The notes under the pieces are model-generated. The model made no database searches, was not told the DNA's origin, and saw nothing but the letters and a program-made list of their open reading frames with translations. DNA of 12,657 nucleotides from the NCBI GenBank assembly GCA_003024985.2, contig PXIH01S0015050.1, one strand, 5' to 3'. Made by a program: the position numbers and the translations under genes. This DNA is from Euperipatoides rowelli (Eukaryota > Onychophora > Udeonychophora > Euonychophora > Peripatopsidae). Below, one piece after another: positions 1 to 8,084 of this stretch (the stretch's first letter is position 1; each line of letters starts with the position of its first letter).

Positions 1-29
1 TAAAAACAGTATTTTTGTATGAAAAATAT

Positions 30-88
30 GTGGGTGCATAGACCCACCCATATTTATTTGTGGGTGCAGATGCACCCATTGCACCCAC
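30..88. repeat. Cluster of GTGGGTGCA inverted repeats
   Basis: The nonamer GTGGGTGCA occurs at 30-38 and 60-68. Its complement TGCACCCA(C) occurs at 71-78 and 80-88. The inner pair is separated by only two bases (GA at 69-70), so it can form a tight hairpin, and the outer copies allow alternative pairings. A further ACCCACCCA lies at 42-50. GC content is well above the surrounding AT-rich DNA. The pattern suggests the end of a mobile element or a local foldback, but no target duplication or partner is visible because the window begins just upstream. Confidence 0.6.
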
Positions 89-90
89 GC

Positions 91-727
91 TTCCGTCGCC
101 CATGTGCTTACACCAAAAAGTGTTGTTTGCAAAAAGGCTAGTTTTTTTACAAACAGTCTGATTTTATAATAAGCCTGCAACATAATGAGTATATATACTG
201 TACGTACTGATTTATACAGATTTTATTTTCACTTATTTGGAATAACATGATTTAAGAATTACTACTAGTACTCAAATTACATGGTCATTTATTTAAAATA
301 ATACGGTTTGCAGAATAAAAAATAAAACAATGAAAATTTGTCAAAATGAAAATGTAATTTTCTGTGCTTTTGTTAATGTTATGACATTCTGAGAGAAATT
401 CATTCATTTATTTATTTCAAATTGATTGGGAATGTTTTTCTATGAATAAATGTTCCTGCCTGTTAGCCAATTGAAATCCATCCCTATGTAAACAATCAAA
501 AGGTTCATAGAATAAAAGAAATGCTATTTTCATCATTTCCTTCTAATTCTTGGATTTCCATTGTTTCCTATGGAAAAATTTTCTTTGATTTACACGCTTA
601 CAAAGTGGTTTATCAGTGCTTTTTTTTTTATATAAATGATTTACATTTAGTTTTACCTAAAAATATTTAATTCATCAAATTGGAATATTTTATCTTAAGC
701 ATATAAATATTCGCAAGTTTGTACTAT
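91..727. other. AT-rich DNA without recognisable gene
   Basis: This stretch has only short open frames, many T and A runs, and a short ATTC/ATTT microsatellite-like patch near 401-418. I see no conserved protein motif, RNA gene or clear transposon end. It is best read as intergenic or intronic sequence. Confidence 0.6.
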
Positions 728-777
728 GTTTATAAAAAATATAAACTGGCATATGACGTCAAATTGACGTAGCCAAT
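728..777 (-). promoter_or_regulatory. Possible CRE/CCAAT/TATA-like cluster
   Basis: A perfect cAMP-response-element octamer TGACGTCA lies at 754-761. It is followed by a second half-like site TGACGTAG at 765-772 and a CCAAT pentamer at 773-777. The two CRE sites overlap a perfect 15-bp palindrome (ACGTCAA-A-TTGACGT, 756-770). An AT-rich inverted repeat, GTTTATA/TATAAAC with a 5-A loop, sits at 728-746. An ATTGG box would normally lie upstream of the TATA box, which makes the arrangement more natural for minus-strand transcription. Known CRE sites bind CREB/ATF bZIP factors. That this is a working promoter is inference, since no transcript can be assigned and such octamers also occur by chance. 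Confidence 0.2.
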
Positions 778-789
778 GGATAAAATCTT

Positions 790-1740
790 GCTAGAGGAAA
801 ATGCATATCTGGGATCCAGACGCTAGTCATGACTTCATTACGATAGTTAACAAAAGTGATTTTACTTTAAAGTTTTGAAGAAGAAAAAAAAAAGAAACAG
901 AGAAAAAGTTAATTTCTCAGCATCAATATAAAATCCATAAAATTTTGAGATAATTCTTGGGATTGAAGTTGAAATCAATTTTAAGAAAAAAAAAAATTTC
1001 TTTAGGCTTTTGTATGTTACTAACTTAACATGATGAGAACAAATTGTTAAGTATTATTTCCAAAGTTTTTAATAATATTTCTTAAACATTCTTAGAGATT
1101 ATGTTTTTTAATGCAAATAAAACCGGTTAAAGGTTTATTTTCAGCCTGCTAGTGTTTGTTTAGAATTGCCTTTATAAAAATCACCGACTGAAAATATTAA
1201 AAAAATAAAGCTTTGAATCACTGATCTACAATCTGATTGGTATGTGCAGGAAACAGCGTCTGGTCTGACAACCAGTCAACCACTATTACTGGAATCTGTG
1301 TTATTTTTCTGGCAAAATAATTTGTTACATATTGTCATAAAAGTCTAAATTTGATGTATTTATGGACTGAATATAACAAATTGATTAACTAAACAAGCAT
1401 TTTTATACAAAAAGACATATAAATCAATGAAGTTGAAATAGGCATTAATAAACGACTTTAATTCCAAAAGCATAACTCTAGCCTTAATCAAAAATTAACT
1501 GTTTATAGTATTTACTGTATGCATATACTATTATAATGACTTATTTGTGTTACATTGATTCATTCATGAAACATAAAACTTTATTGTTCTTTCAAGAACA
1601 TTTGTCAACTTATTTAACAAGGCCTTTGTTATTTTATGGCAAAGATCGTGTTAACCTAATAGAATTCAAATAGAATTTGCAAACAATGTGCAAACAGTCG
1701 GACTTATTGCATGTCATGTGCGAATTAATGCTAAATTATT
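790..1740. other. AT-rich DNA without recognisable gene
   Basis: I see no supported gene here. The stretch includes an oligopurine tract at about 878-908, an A-run near 985-997, and short local duplications such as the paired ATAGAATT and GCAAACA(A/G) words around 1660-1700. No transposon termini or RNA genes were found. Confidence 0.55.
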
Positions 1741-1873
1741 CATGTAGTTTTGTTTTGCGTACATGTTGCACTTTTGTTATTTAAAAGCGTAGCACGTATG
1801 CCTTGTCACATTTTGTTAGAATGGCTATTACCATTCCAACGATTAATTTTTCCAACGCTTGTTTACATTGTTG

Positions 1874-1891
1874 GAGTGGTGGTGGCCACTC
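1874..1891. repeat. GAGTGG/CCACTC hairpin
   Basis: GAGTGG at 1874-1879 pairs with CCACTC at 1886-1891 across a six-base loop. The GTGG/CCAC words recur in the 26-bp palindrome at 2098, in the satellite units from 2243 and in the foldback at 3458. This hairpin may therefore mark the left part of one composite repetitive element. Two short overlapping open frames span 1750-2024 in different phases, but neither resembles a known protein. Confidence 0.4.
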
Positions 1892-2097
1892 TGAGATGTG
1901 TGTCCGCCCTTGTTCTTACTGCAGTCAGTATTTGCTATTAGGACTCTTTGTTTTTATACATAATACAGCAAGTTGCTGTTCATGTGTAACCTTCATCTTT
2001 ATGTTTTCAGAAATAAACGAATAGGAATTTTAAATCTTTGTTACTGCCTCCATTCTTGTCTTATTCATCTTTATAATGTATATACAGGTATCATCCT

Positions 2098-2123
2098 ATA
2101 GGTGGCAATATATTGCCACCTAT
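2098..2123. repeat. Perfect 26-bp palindrome
   Basis: The half-site ATAGGTGGCAATA (2098-2110) is followed immediately by its exact reverse complement (2111-2123) with no spacer. The core word GTGGCAA appears again downstream in AGTGGCAATT near 2155-2164. Perfect palindromes this long are rare by chance in a window this size. Typical sources are hairpins near the ends of Helitron-like or other non-autonomous transposons, or recombination sites. It lies about 100 bp before the satellite array. Confidence 0.85.
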
Positions 2124-2229
2124 GTAAACTTATGGGCGGCAACTTTCCACAATGAGTGGCAATTTTTTTGTCACAAAAATTTTTAACATACATTTATTAA
2201 AAAAAAACGATAAACTAAATATATTAATG

Positions 2230-3217
2230 ACTAGTGAAAAAAGCCACTCTGTGGCTACAGATAAGTTTTAAAAATGTATCTGTCTTTTCTGGAGTAATTG
2301 GAGCTCCAAAGTTTGATATAGAGTTGGTCAGCAAAGTTAGGAGCTCCTTTGTGCTAAACCGTTTATAATATACTAGAGAAAAAAAGCCACTCAGTGGCTA
2401 CATATAAGTTTTAAAAATGTATCTCAGTCTTTTTCTGGAGTAATTGGAGCTCCAAAGTTTGATATGCAGTTAGTCAGCAAAGTTAGGAGTTCTTTTGGGT
2501 TAAACAGTTTATAATATAATAGTGAAAAAAGTCACTCAGTGGCTACAGATAAGTTTTAAAAATGTATCTCATTCTTTTTCTGGAGTAATTGGAGCTCCAA
2601 AGTTTGATATGCATTTAGTCAGCAAAGTTAGGAGTTCCTTTGGGTTAAACAGTTTATAATATAATAGTGAAAAAAGTCACTCAGTGGCTACAGATAAGTT
2701 TTAAAAATGTATCTCTGTCTTTTTTGTAGTAATTGGAGCTCCAAAGTTTTATATACAGTTGGTCAGCAAAGTTTGGAGCTCCTTTGGGTTATCAATTTAT
2801 AATATACTAGTAAAAGAAGTCACTCAGTGTCTACAGATAAGTTTTAAAAATGTATCTCAGTCATTTTCTGGAGTATTTGGAGCTCCAAAGTTTGATATAC
2901 AGTTGGTCAGCAAAGTTAGGAGCTCCTTTGGGTTAAACAGTATATAATATACTAGTGAAAGAAGCCACTCAGTGGTTACAAATAAGTTTTAAAATTGTAT
3001 CTCCGACTGATTCTGGAATAATTGGAGCTCCCAAGTTTGTTATACAGTTGTCAGCAAACTTATGAGCGCCTTTGGGTTAAACAGTTTATAATATACTATT
3101 GTAAGAAGCCACTAGTGGCTACAGATAAGTTTTAAAAATGTATCTCAGTTTGTTTCTGGAGTAATGGGAGCTCTGGAGTTTGCTATACAGTTGGAAAGCA
3201 AACTTCAGAGCTCCTTT
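2230..3217. repeat. Tandem satellite, ~144-bp unit, 7 copies
   Basis: Seven diverged copies lie head to tail. Using the word G(C/T)CACT as anchor, they begin at 2243, 2386, 2531, 2676, 2819, 2964 and 3108, giving spacings of 143, 145, 145, 143, 145 and 144 bp. Each unit holds a hairpin centred on GCCACTCAGTGGC, then ATAAGTTTTAAAAATGTATCT, a perfect or near-perfect TTGGAGCTCCAA palindrome, CAGTTGGTCAGCAAAGTTAG, and a second GGAGCTCC before TTTATAATATACTAG. The period varies by 1-2 bp, so no reading frame is kept and the array is non-coding. The last copy is the most diverged and decays after about 3217. Units differ by scattered substitutions, which suggests an old array. Confidence 0.93.
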
Positions 3218-3457
3218 AAGCATCAGTCGGCCGGATCTGCTTTGACAGGACTGAAATAAATTTAAAATCACTGTACTAGACTGAGTGGTTGAGGAAGAGT
3301 AGCAAAGCATTATACAGACTTTGATACTCTTTTATTGTGTAGATTGTAAAGTGTCACTAAGAATCTATACTTGTTTAAATGGTTACTGGTGAAAGATTTA
3401 TCAGACTTTCAGATAATTATTCGATGATGACTTCCATTGACTCCCTAAAATTTTAAG
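3218..3457. other. Satellite-to-foldback flank
   Basis: This is single-copy-looking AT-rich sequence between the satellite array and the foldback pair. It includes CGGCCG near 3228. No gene is evident. Minus-strand short open frames across 3119-3310 contain satellite sequence and have no family features. Confidence 0.45.
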
Positions 3458-3520
3458 GTGGCAGTCAAACAATTTGATTGACTGCCACAATTCTAACATG
3501 GAAATCAAATAACTTCCATG
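3458..3520. repeat. Two adjacent foldbacks
   Basis: GTGGCAGTCAA at 3458-3468 pairs exactly with TTGACTGCCAC at 3478-3488 across nine bases. Nine bases further on, CATGGAA at 3497-3503 pairs with TTCCATG at 3514-3520 across ten bases. The first stem shares the GTGGCA/TGCCAC word with the palindrome at 2098, so the satellite block lies between two related foldbacks. A symmetric layout of this kind is known for some non-autonomous transposons that carry internal tandem repeats. Confidence 0.8.
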
Positions 3521-3549
3521 ATGTTTTTAACCAAAAGTTCTTAAACATA

Positions 3550-3837
3550 CCTAATAATACCTGAGTACCTAAGAATACCTAACAGTATCTAAGAATACCT
3601 AAGAGTAGCTAATAATTACTAAGAATACCTAAGAATACCTAAGAGAACCTAAGAACACCTAATAATTACTAAGAATACTTAAGAATACTTAAGAGTACCT
3701 AAGAATACTTAAGAGAACCTAAGACTATCTAAGAACACCTAAGAGTACCTAAGAATATCTAAGAGTACCTAAAAATACCTAAGAGTACCTATGAATACCT
3801 AAGAGTTCATAAGAGTACCTAAGAATATCTAATAATA
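3550..3837. repeat. 10-bp minisatellite (AAGAATACCT)n, ~29 units
   Basis: About 29 degenerate copies of the decamer AAGA(A/G)TACCT run in almost perfect 10-bp register. One early unit at 3560-3567 is 8 bp long, and every later unit is 10 bp. Variants such as AATAATTACT (3611, 3661) and AAGAGAACCT (3641, 3711) recur, which hints at expansion of blocks larger than a single unit. The period equals about one helical turn, so AA/TA steps recur on one face of the helix. The unit is not a multiple of three and includes TAA, so the array is non-coding. Confidence 0.95.
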
Positions 3838-4349
3838 CATGACCAAACTGGCCTTTTATTATATTAGATAATTACACCAGTGTACAGTACATTAGGCAGT
3901 TCTCAAAAGATTTAAAAATGCTGTTATCATTCGTAATATACTGTATATTATATATATTTTTTAATATTTTTTCTTTTAAGTGTATTAAATACTTATTATT
4001 AATGACTCTAGATTTATGCTTTGATGTCTTGAGAAATTATATGTCGCCTAGAATATGTCTATTGACTTCCGATTGACGGCTATAATAATTTTCCTAAGCG
4101 TTTTTTTGTAAAATTAGGGCGTAAATGACGCCAAAATTATCTGAAAGCCTGATTTATACTGTTTATTACTTCTATTTAAATCAGGACAGTTATTTGACTA
4201 GGAAAATAATGAATTGGTTTGTTATTTTTATTGGATACTCTTTATAAACAACTGTTTCACAGAAACAAAAATATGTTTGGCTTTAGAAAAATACTATAAT
4301 AAAAACCTTTGATCATAAAAAAATGGATGACAAATATTTGCCTCTAGAT
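3838..4349. other. AT-rich DNA, short TA-rich patch
   Basis: No gene is seen. There is a TA-rich patch near 3940-3960 and a small GGCGT/ACGCC hairpin with a five-base loop at 4118-4132. The segment ends at the hAT-like terminus that begins at 4350. Confidence 0.5.
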
Positions 4350-4550
4350 CAGGGTTTCTTAACCTTTTTGAGTCACAAGCTAAATTGGGGTAATAGTTTT
4401 GGTTTTGCGACCCAAATAGAATGCACAACAGCAAGTACATCCAACACATTTGATGTATAGAAAATGACTAACCCCTTACAATGAGACAAGTGCCTAGAAA
4501 CTGGAAGGTTTGAGACCCATTTAGTCACATGATCAAGATGAATAGCAGCC

Positions 4551-4739
4551 TTAAAGTTTATTATGAGTGCTAAATTTAAGAAAAGCTAAAATGATTTATT
4601 TTTACCTTAATTAATTCATCATTTCTTCCTATTTGATCAAATAATTAAAATAATCTCATTTTATTAAGCCGTTTTCAAATAATCCAAAGCGACTTCATAC
4701 GTCATGACAGGTCAGGATGATTGCGCTGTTGTTTAGGCA
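4551..4739 (+). repeat. Left arm of long inverted repeat
   Basis: This arm aligns, with scattered mismatches and small gaps, to the reverse complement of 5466-5658. Shared landmarks in order are TTAAAG...ATTATGAGTGC, TTTAAGAAAAG(C/T)TAAAATGAT, TTTTTACCTTAA, GATCAAATAATTAA, TAATCTCA(T/C)TTTATTAAGC, GTTTTCAAATAATCCAAAG, TACGTCATGACA, GTCAGGATGA and GTTTAGGCA. Divergence between arms shows they are old copies and not an assembly artefact. Transcription across both arms could give a ~190-bp double-stranded stem. Confidence 0.9.
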
Positions 4740-5465
4740 CTGTACATGTATACAAGATCTTGGAAATTTGGTCTAGCAAACCGCATTGAAAATACAGTAT
4801 AATATCTATGGTAAAAATAAAATAGACTTTAGCAATAATATTAACGGATCATTCAATTTTTTTTTTTTAACTCTTAGGTTAGGTATAAATTTAAAAAAAA
4901 GCCAACGATTATAACTTATAACACGACAAGAGTACTGTAGGCTAGTATAGACACTATAGTGTCTGGATCTCAGACCTACCATTGTCATACAGTCCAAAAA
5001 CAGCCAATCAAAAGCTGATTCAACAATTAATTATCTGGCTTGATCTGGACTTAATTTGAGATTATAATAAAGTTTATTAGATAAATACAGTTTTGCATAT
5101 TAAATTCTATGTAAATCAGATTTCTAATAAATTACATAAATTTATTAAGTTTTTCCTCATTAACTTATGTTAGGTTTATTTACAAAATATCGAACATTTA
5201 TGCAAAACAACACGAGTCATGGCCGTGAACGGTCTCGCTCGGTTAAGAATCTTTATATTGAGATTTATGGAGAAAGTTTGATTCACTGTATACTTGTTAA
5301 AAATTGAAATTGTATTATACAGCATGTTTTTTTTTTCCTTCTGTGTCAAATGTTAACTTTCATTTAAAAAAAAAATAATTTCTTAAATTTTGACAGTTTC
5401 ATTGATGGAATTAAGCTGCAAATAAGTTTACAGACATATCAAATTTCAGAAAGTTAGGAGTATAA
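4740..5465. other. Spacer between inverted arms
   Basis: This is a 726-bp AT-rich spacer with no recognisable transposase or other protein. Weak similarity between the two edges (GAAATTTG(G/A)T...GTC words just inside each arm) suggests the original arms were longer. A perfect 16-bp palindrome lies at 4949-4964, and a short region of balanced composition lies near 5210-5250. The only open frames are short. Confidence 0.6.
4937..4979. repeat. Palindrome AGACACTATAGTGTCT nested in a foldback
   Basis: A perfect 16-bp palindrome occupies 4949-4964. It is enclosed by a looser outer pair, GTAGG at 4937-4941 and CCTAC at 4975-4979. It sits inside the spacer of the long inverted repeat, away from the element ends. 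I cannot assign a role; a decayed nested terminus or chance are both possible. Confidence 0.55.
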
Positions 5466-5658
5466 TGCCTAAACTACATCACTGTCATCCTGACGTGTCA
5501 TGACGTATCACTTTGGATTATTTGAAAACTGCTTAATAAAGTGAGATTATCTTAATTATTTGATCGAATATGGAGAAACGTTGAATTAAACCTGACTTTT
5601 AAGGTAAAAATATATCATTTTAACTTTTCTTAAAATTAGCACTCATAATGCGCTTTAA
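5466..5658 (-). repeat. Right arm of long inverted repeat
   Basis: This is the reverse-complement partner of 4551-4739, with landmarks in mirrored order beginning TGCCTAAAC and ending GCACTCATAATG...CTTTAA. Immediately beyond it, about 195 bp (5659-5853) separates this arm from the next inverted block (5854-5892). The corresponding gap on the left side is only about 20 bp, which indicates an insertion in this arm. Confidence 0.9.
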
Positions 5659-5853
5659 TATTTTTAGTTACAGTCCTAACCTTGCCATACTCTGAACCCT
5701 AGCTCCAACTACGTGTGAAATCCACTATGCCCCAACCCTATGATAATCTAGAGGTGAAATAGGCTAATCGTTTTTGATCAATTTTGATAATTTTGACAAA
5801 CCTTTCATCAGCTCTTTCCGAAATGACAAAAATGTGTGTGCAGATGTTAAAAA
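5659..5853. mobile_element. Probable nested insertion in right arm
   Basis: This segment is absent from the left arm of the inverted repeat. Its reverse complement resembles 6895-7066: shared words include ATTATCATAGGGT, GTTGGGGCATAGT, a GGGTT(C/G)AGAGT-like stretch, TTAGG(A/T)CTGTAA(C/A)TAAAAA and, more weakly, TTGACAAA...CTGCTC. A dispersed, divergent copy about 1.2 kb away in opposite orientation is what a short non-autonomous transposon or other interspersed repeat would leave. I could not define exact ends or a target duplication. Confidence 0.5.
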
Positions 5854-5892
5854 CATGGCAAAATGGGACTTAGGCCTTCCAGTTTTTAGGAA
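5854..5892 (-). repeat. Outer inverted block, right side
   Basis: The reverse complement of this segment matches 4491-4531 through (G/T)CCTA(G/A)AAACTGGAAGG, then a CCCATTT(T/A) word and CATG. It continues the inverted-repeat relationship beyond the nested insertion and supports one large palindromic element spanning roughly 4350-6260. Confidence 0.75.
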
Positions 5893-6004
5893 CTTCTTAC
5901 AATGACTATGTTATTGGCAAACTTTTAAGAAATGTAGGAAATACAACACAGCAAATCCATGAGTCATACAAATAAAAACAAATTCATTAGCAAATACAGA
6001 AACG

Positions 6005-6028
6005 CTATCTGACAGTGTTGCCAGATAG
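6005..6028. repeat. CTATCTG/CAGATAG hairpin
   Basis: Seven-base arms at 6005-6011 and 6022-6028 flank a ten-base loop. It lies in the extra right-side sequence of the palindromic element. This could be chance or a fragment of another insertion. Confidence 0.45.
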
Positions 6029-6257
6029 GATAGATAATTAAAATGTGTTGAGGGTTACAACAATAAATTTTAGCTAATTCTGAATAACAAGAAACTGTTA
6101 AATTTTACTTGCAGTGCTTGAGAGGTTTTAAAAATTATTTTTGTATTTGTAACGCAACATGTGTTATTATCTAAAAAAATATTGTTTTTGTTGAAAATAT
6201 TTTGCAATCCATGAAAAATGCCAAGCGACCCAATTTTGGGTCACAACTTATACGTGG

Positions 6258-6321
6258 GATAGATAGATAGGCAGGTAGGCCGACCGATGGACGGACGGAC
6301 AGTTAGAGAGATAGGTAGAAA
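6258..6321. repeat. Degenerate tetranucleotide array GATA to GACG
   Basis: Sixteen consecutive tetramers each start with G and keep register. They run from three GATA units through GGCA, GGTA, GGCC, GACC and GATG to GACG and GACA, then back to GATA-like units. The array starts where the right terminus of the hAT-like element is expected. It probably expanded at, or replaced, that end. Mixed ACGG-type microsatellites are known inside some bivalve repetitive elements, but the match here is only compositional. Confidence 0.85.
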
Positions 6322-6894
6322 TAATCTAATCAGGAACAAACACAGATGAAAATGTTAATGCAAATGATACCGTCCATGACTCACCGTGTCTCAGGCGTGG
6401 AAGTATCCAAGCGAATGGGACCTTAGTTTTTAACACTAATCAGAGAAAATATACAATTTTATTATGTTTGTAAACATATACCGTGTTGTACTGGAGATTT
6501 TATTTAGTTTCACTTTGCAAAATGATAATTAACAAATAAAAACAAGTAATTGTAGGAATGACACCTAGTGTCAGTTGAATCTATAGCTGAATAGCTTTCA
6601 TGCAGCTTTCCACTCATTTACAGTTTTCATTATACAAACTACAATAAATTTAACCATTTATTATTAGAAGGATAGATTCATCGGGATTTGATCGTTAACA
6701 CAAAAGCTCAGTCTACTACTTAACTAGCTTTGTTTAGTTAGGACGGGCTGCACAAATAAATTGTCCTCTAGTCCAACCTGCTGCTAGGTCATCCCTGCTT
6801 GAATACTATTTTATTTTAACACTTGTTTTAATTTTACTTATTCTGTCAGAAACAGTTAAATATGTGAAAGGTCTAGTCTTACAAACCAATCAAT
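6322..6894. other. AT-rich DNA without recognisable gene
   Basis: No coding or RNA gene is seen. A perfect small hairpin, TGACAC/GTGTCA with a three-base loop, lies at 6559-6573. The rest is unstructured AT-rich sequence. Confidence 0.5.
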
Positions 6895-7066
6895 AGAGCA
6901 GTAGCATGGTAACATTTTTGTCAATTTTACACTTAATTATTCCACCTTTTGATATTCATCATGTTGGGGCATAGTTATTACACTTCTTGATTATCATAGG
7001 GTATACTATGGTAGGAGTTCAGTTAGTGTTCAGGGTTGAGTGGAGATTAGGTCTGTAAATAAAAAA
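6895..7066. repeat. Dispersed repeat copy related to 5659-5853
   Basis: In the opposite orientation this region shares ATTATCATAGGGT (6992-7004), GTTGGGGCATAGT (6964-6976), a TTCAGGGTTGAGTGG stretch and TTAGGTCTGTAAATAAAAA with the insert in the right arm of the palindromic element. Order and spacing are broadly kept with indels. A short CATAG/CTATG inverted pair lies at about 6998-7013. No coding capacity is evident. Confidence 0.5.
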
Positions 7067-8029
7067 ATGAGATTTCAAAATCATTTTTCACTAGTGAGCC
7101 AACCTACAAATCTACCATCAGATTGATCTGTGAAGGATCAAACTGTTGCACTATTAACAGCTCATATTCTGTCTACTTTAAGCTTATATACTCAGTTATC
7201 TATAAGACACCGGTCCCTCCCTGTAGGACAACGGAATAATTTCATGATTTTTAAGTGCTACCATTTGGTTAAACTTAATATACTTGAAGTGATTTATTCT
7301 AAAAAAAAAAATTTTGATTAATTTTTCTTCAAAATATTTAATTTTCTTTCGATAATTGATATAATTAGTTGATGTTTTTTTTTTACCCATAATTCTTTTC
7401 AAAGTTACTGTATCAGTCAAGAATTAAATGCTAAGTGATTTACTATCTATATTCACATAGCTAATGTAACTATTGTCAAAACATTTACATTGGTAAAAAT
7501 AAAATAAAAAGTTTGAGAACTCATAGACAGATATCAACCATCTGCTGCAAATACTTTGGTAATAGTAGATAACACTTAGCTGAGATAAAGCAGAAAATAA
7601 TGTGACATCATCTTTCAAAGTTGATCTCATCCAGTCAGTACGCCAGTTAAGCAACAAGAGAATGATCCCAACTTCAATAACTTCTGATAACTAAGATTCA
7701 ATATTAAAGATATCATTAGTTCAAACTTCAGATGTATTTTTAGCCCGTTTTAAAATTATTTTTAAAAAAACTAATAATTGTTTTTCTTGTACTGTATTCT
7801 TATCTGTGATCTGTCTTTCAGACGTTTTAGATTGTGTCTCTTCTTATTATGATTGATTCTGTTTAGTTTTAAAGAAAAAGAATCTCAGTTTTTTTTTCCA
7901 CCTGGTGATTTTAAAGATAAGCTTATAGAATTGAGTTGTCTTTGGCATAGGGCAAGAGTTTATTTTAAATATTCTTGGCAGCCAATCCCTGCACGTCATT
8001 AGTAAGATATATCTTTTGTTTATCAAGGG
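7067..8029. other. AT-rich DNA, no supported gene
   Basis: Short open frames occur on both strands, including one of 77 codons on the minus strand at 7424-7657. They show no domain, signal peptide or repeat that I recognise. Homopolymer A and T runs are frequent near 7300-7390. Nothing else is supported. Confidence 0.5.
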
Positions 8030-8084
8030 ATTGTTTTACAGAGTTGATAATATATTGTTTTACAGAGTTGATAATATATTGTTT
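8030..8084. repeat. 24-bp tandem duplication, 2.3 copies
   Basis: The unit ATTGTTTTACAGAGTTGATA plus ATAT is present at 8030-8053 and exactly repeated at 8054-8077, followed by the first seven bases of a third copy (8078-8084). The two full copies are identical, so the duplication is recent or was replicated by slippage. It lies in a short open frame on the plus strand, but that frame has no other protein-like feature. Confidence 0.95.

Larger units (their letters stand above)
4350..6265. mobile_element. Decayed hAT-like non-autonomous element with long inverted arms
   Basis: The left end reads CAGGGTTTCTTAACC, a pattern typical of hAT-superfamily termini, which begin CAG and often continue into GGTTCTTAACC-like sequence. 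Subterminal GTCAC...AAATTGGGG and GCGACCCAAA words follow at 4371-4416. Near the right end, GCGACCCAATTTTGGGTCAC (6225-6244) mirrors these. Projecting the left spacing puts the lost right terminus at about 6255-6266, where a tetranucleotide array now lies. Inside are long inverted arms (4551-4739 and 5466-5658) and a second inverted block (4491-4531 and 5854-5892). No transposase-like frame remains. The eight bases before the left end are CTCTAGAT; I find no direct copy at the right, only an inverted copy at 5746-5753, so no target duplication is shown. Assignment to hAT is good for the left end and tentative for the whole. Confidence 0.55.

Noticed and set aside
1750-2024. Two overlapping plus-strand open frames of 63 and 73 codons
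   Set aside because: They are in different phases over the same DNA, have no recognisable motif, and lie next to repeat DNA.
2759-2947. 62-codon open frame inside the satellite array
   Set aside because: It is satellite sequence; unit length varies by 1-2 bp so no frame is preserved across copies.
2230-3217. CRISPR-like array of repeats and spacers
   Set aside because: The whole ~144-bp unit repeats and there are no unique spacers; the DNA is clearly animal-like.
7424-7657. 77-codon minus-strand open frame
   Set aside because: No known domain or membrane or signal pattern can be supported, and this length is expected by chance in a 12.6-kb six-frame search.
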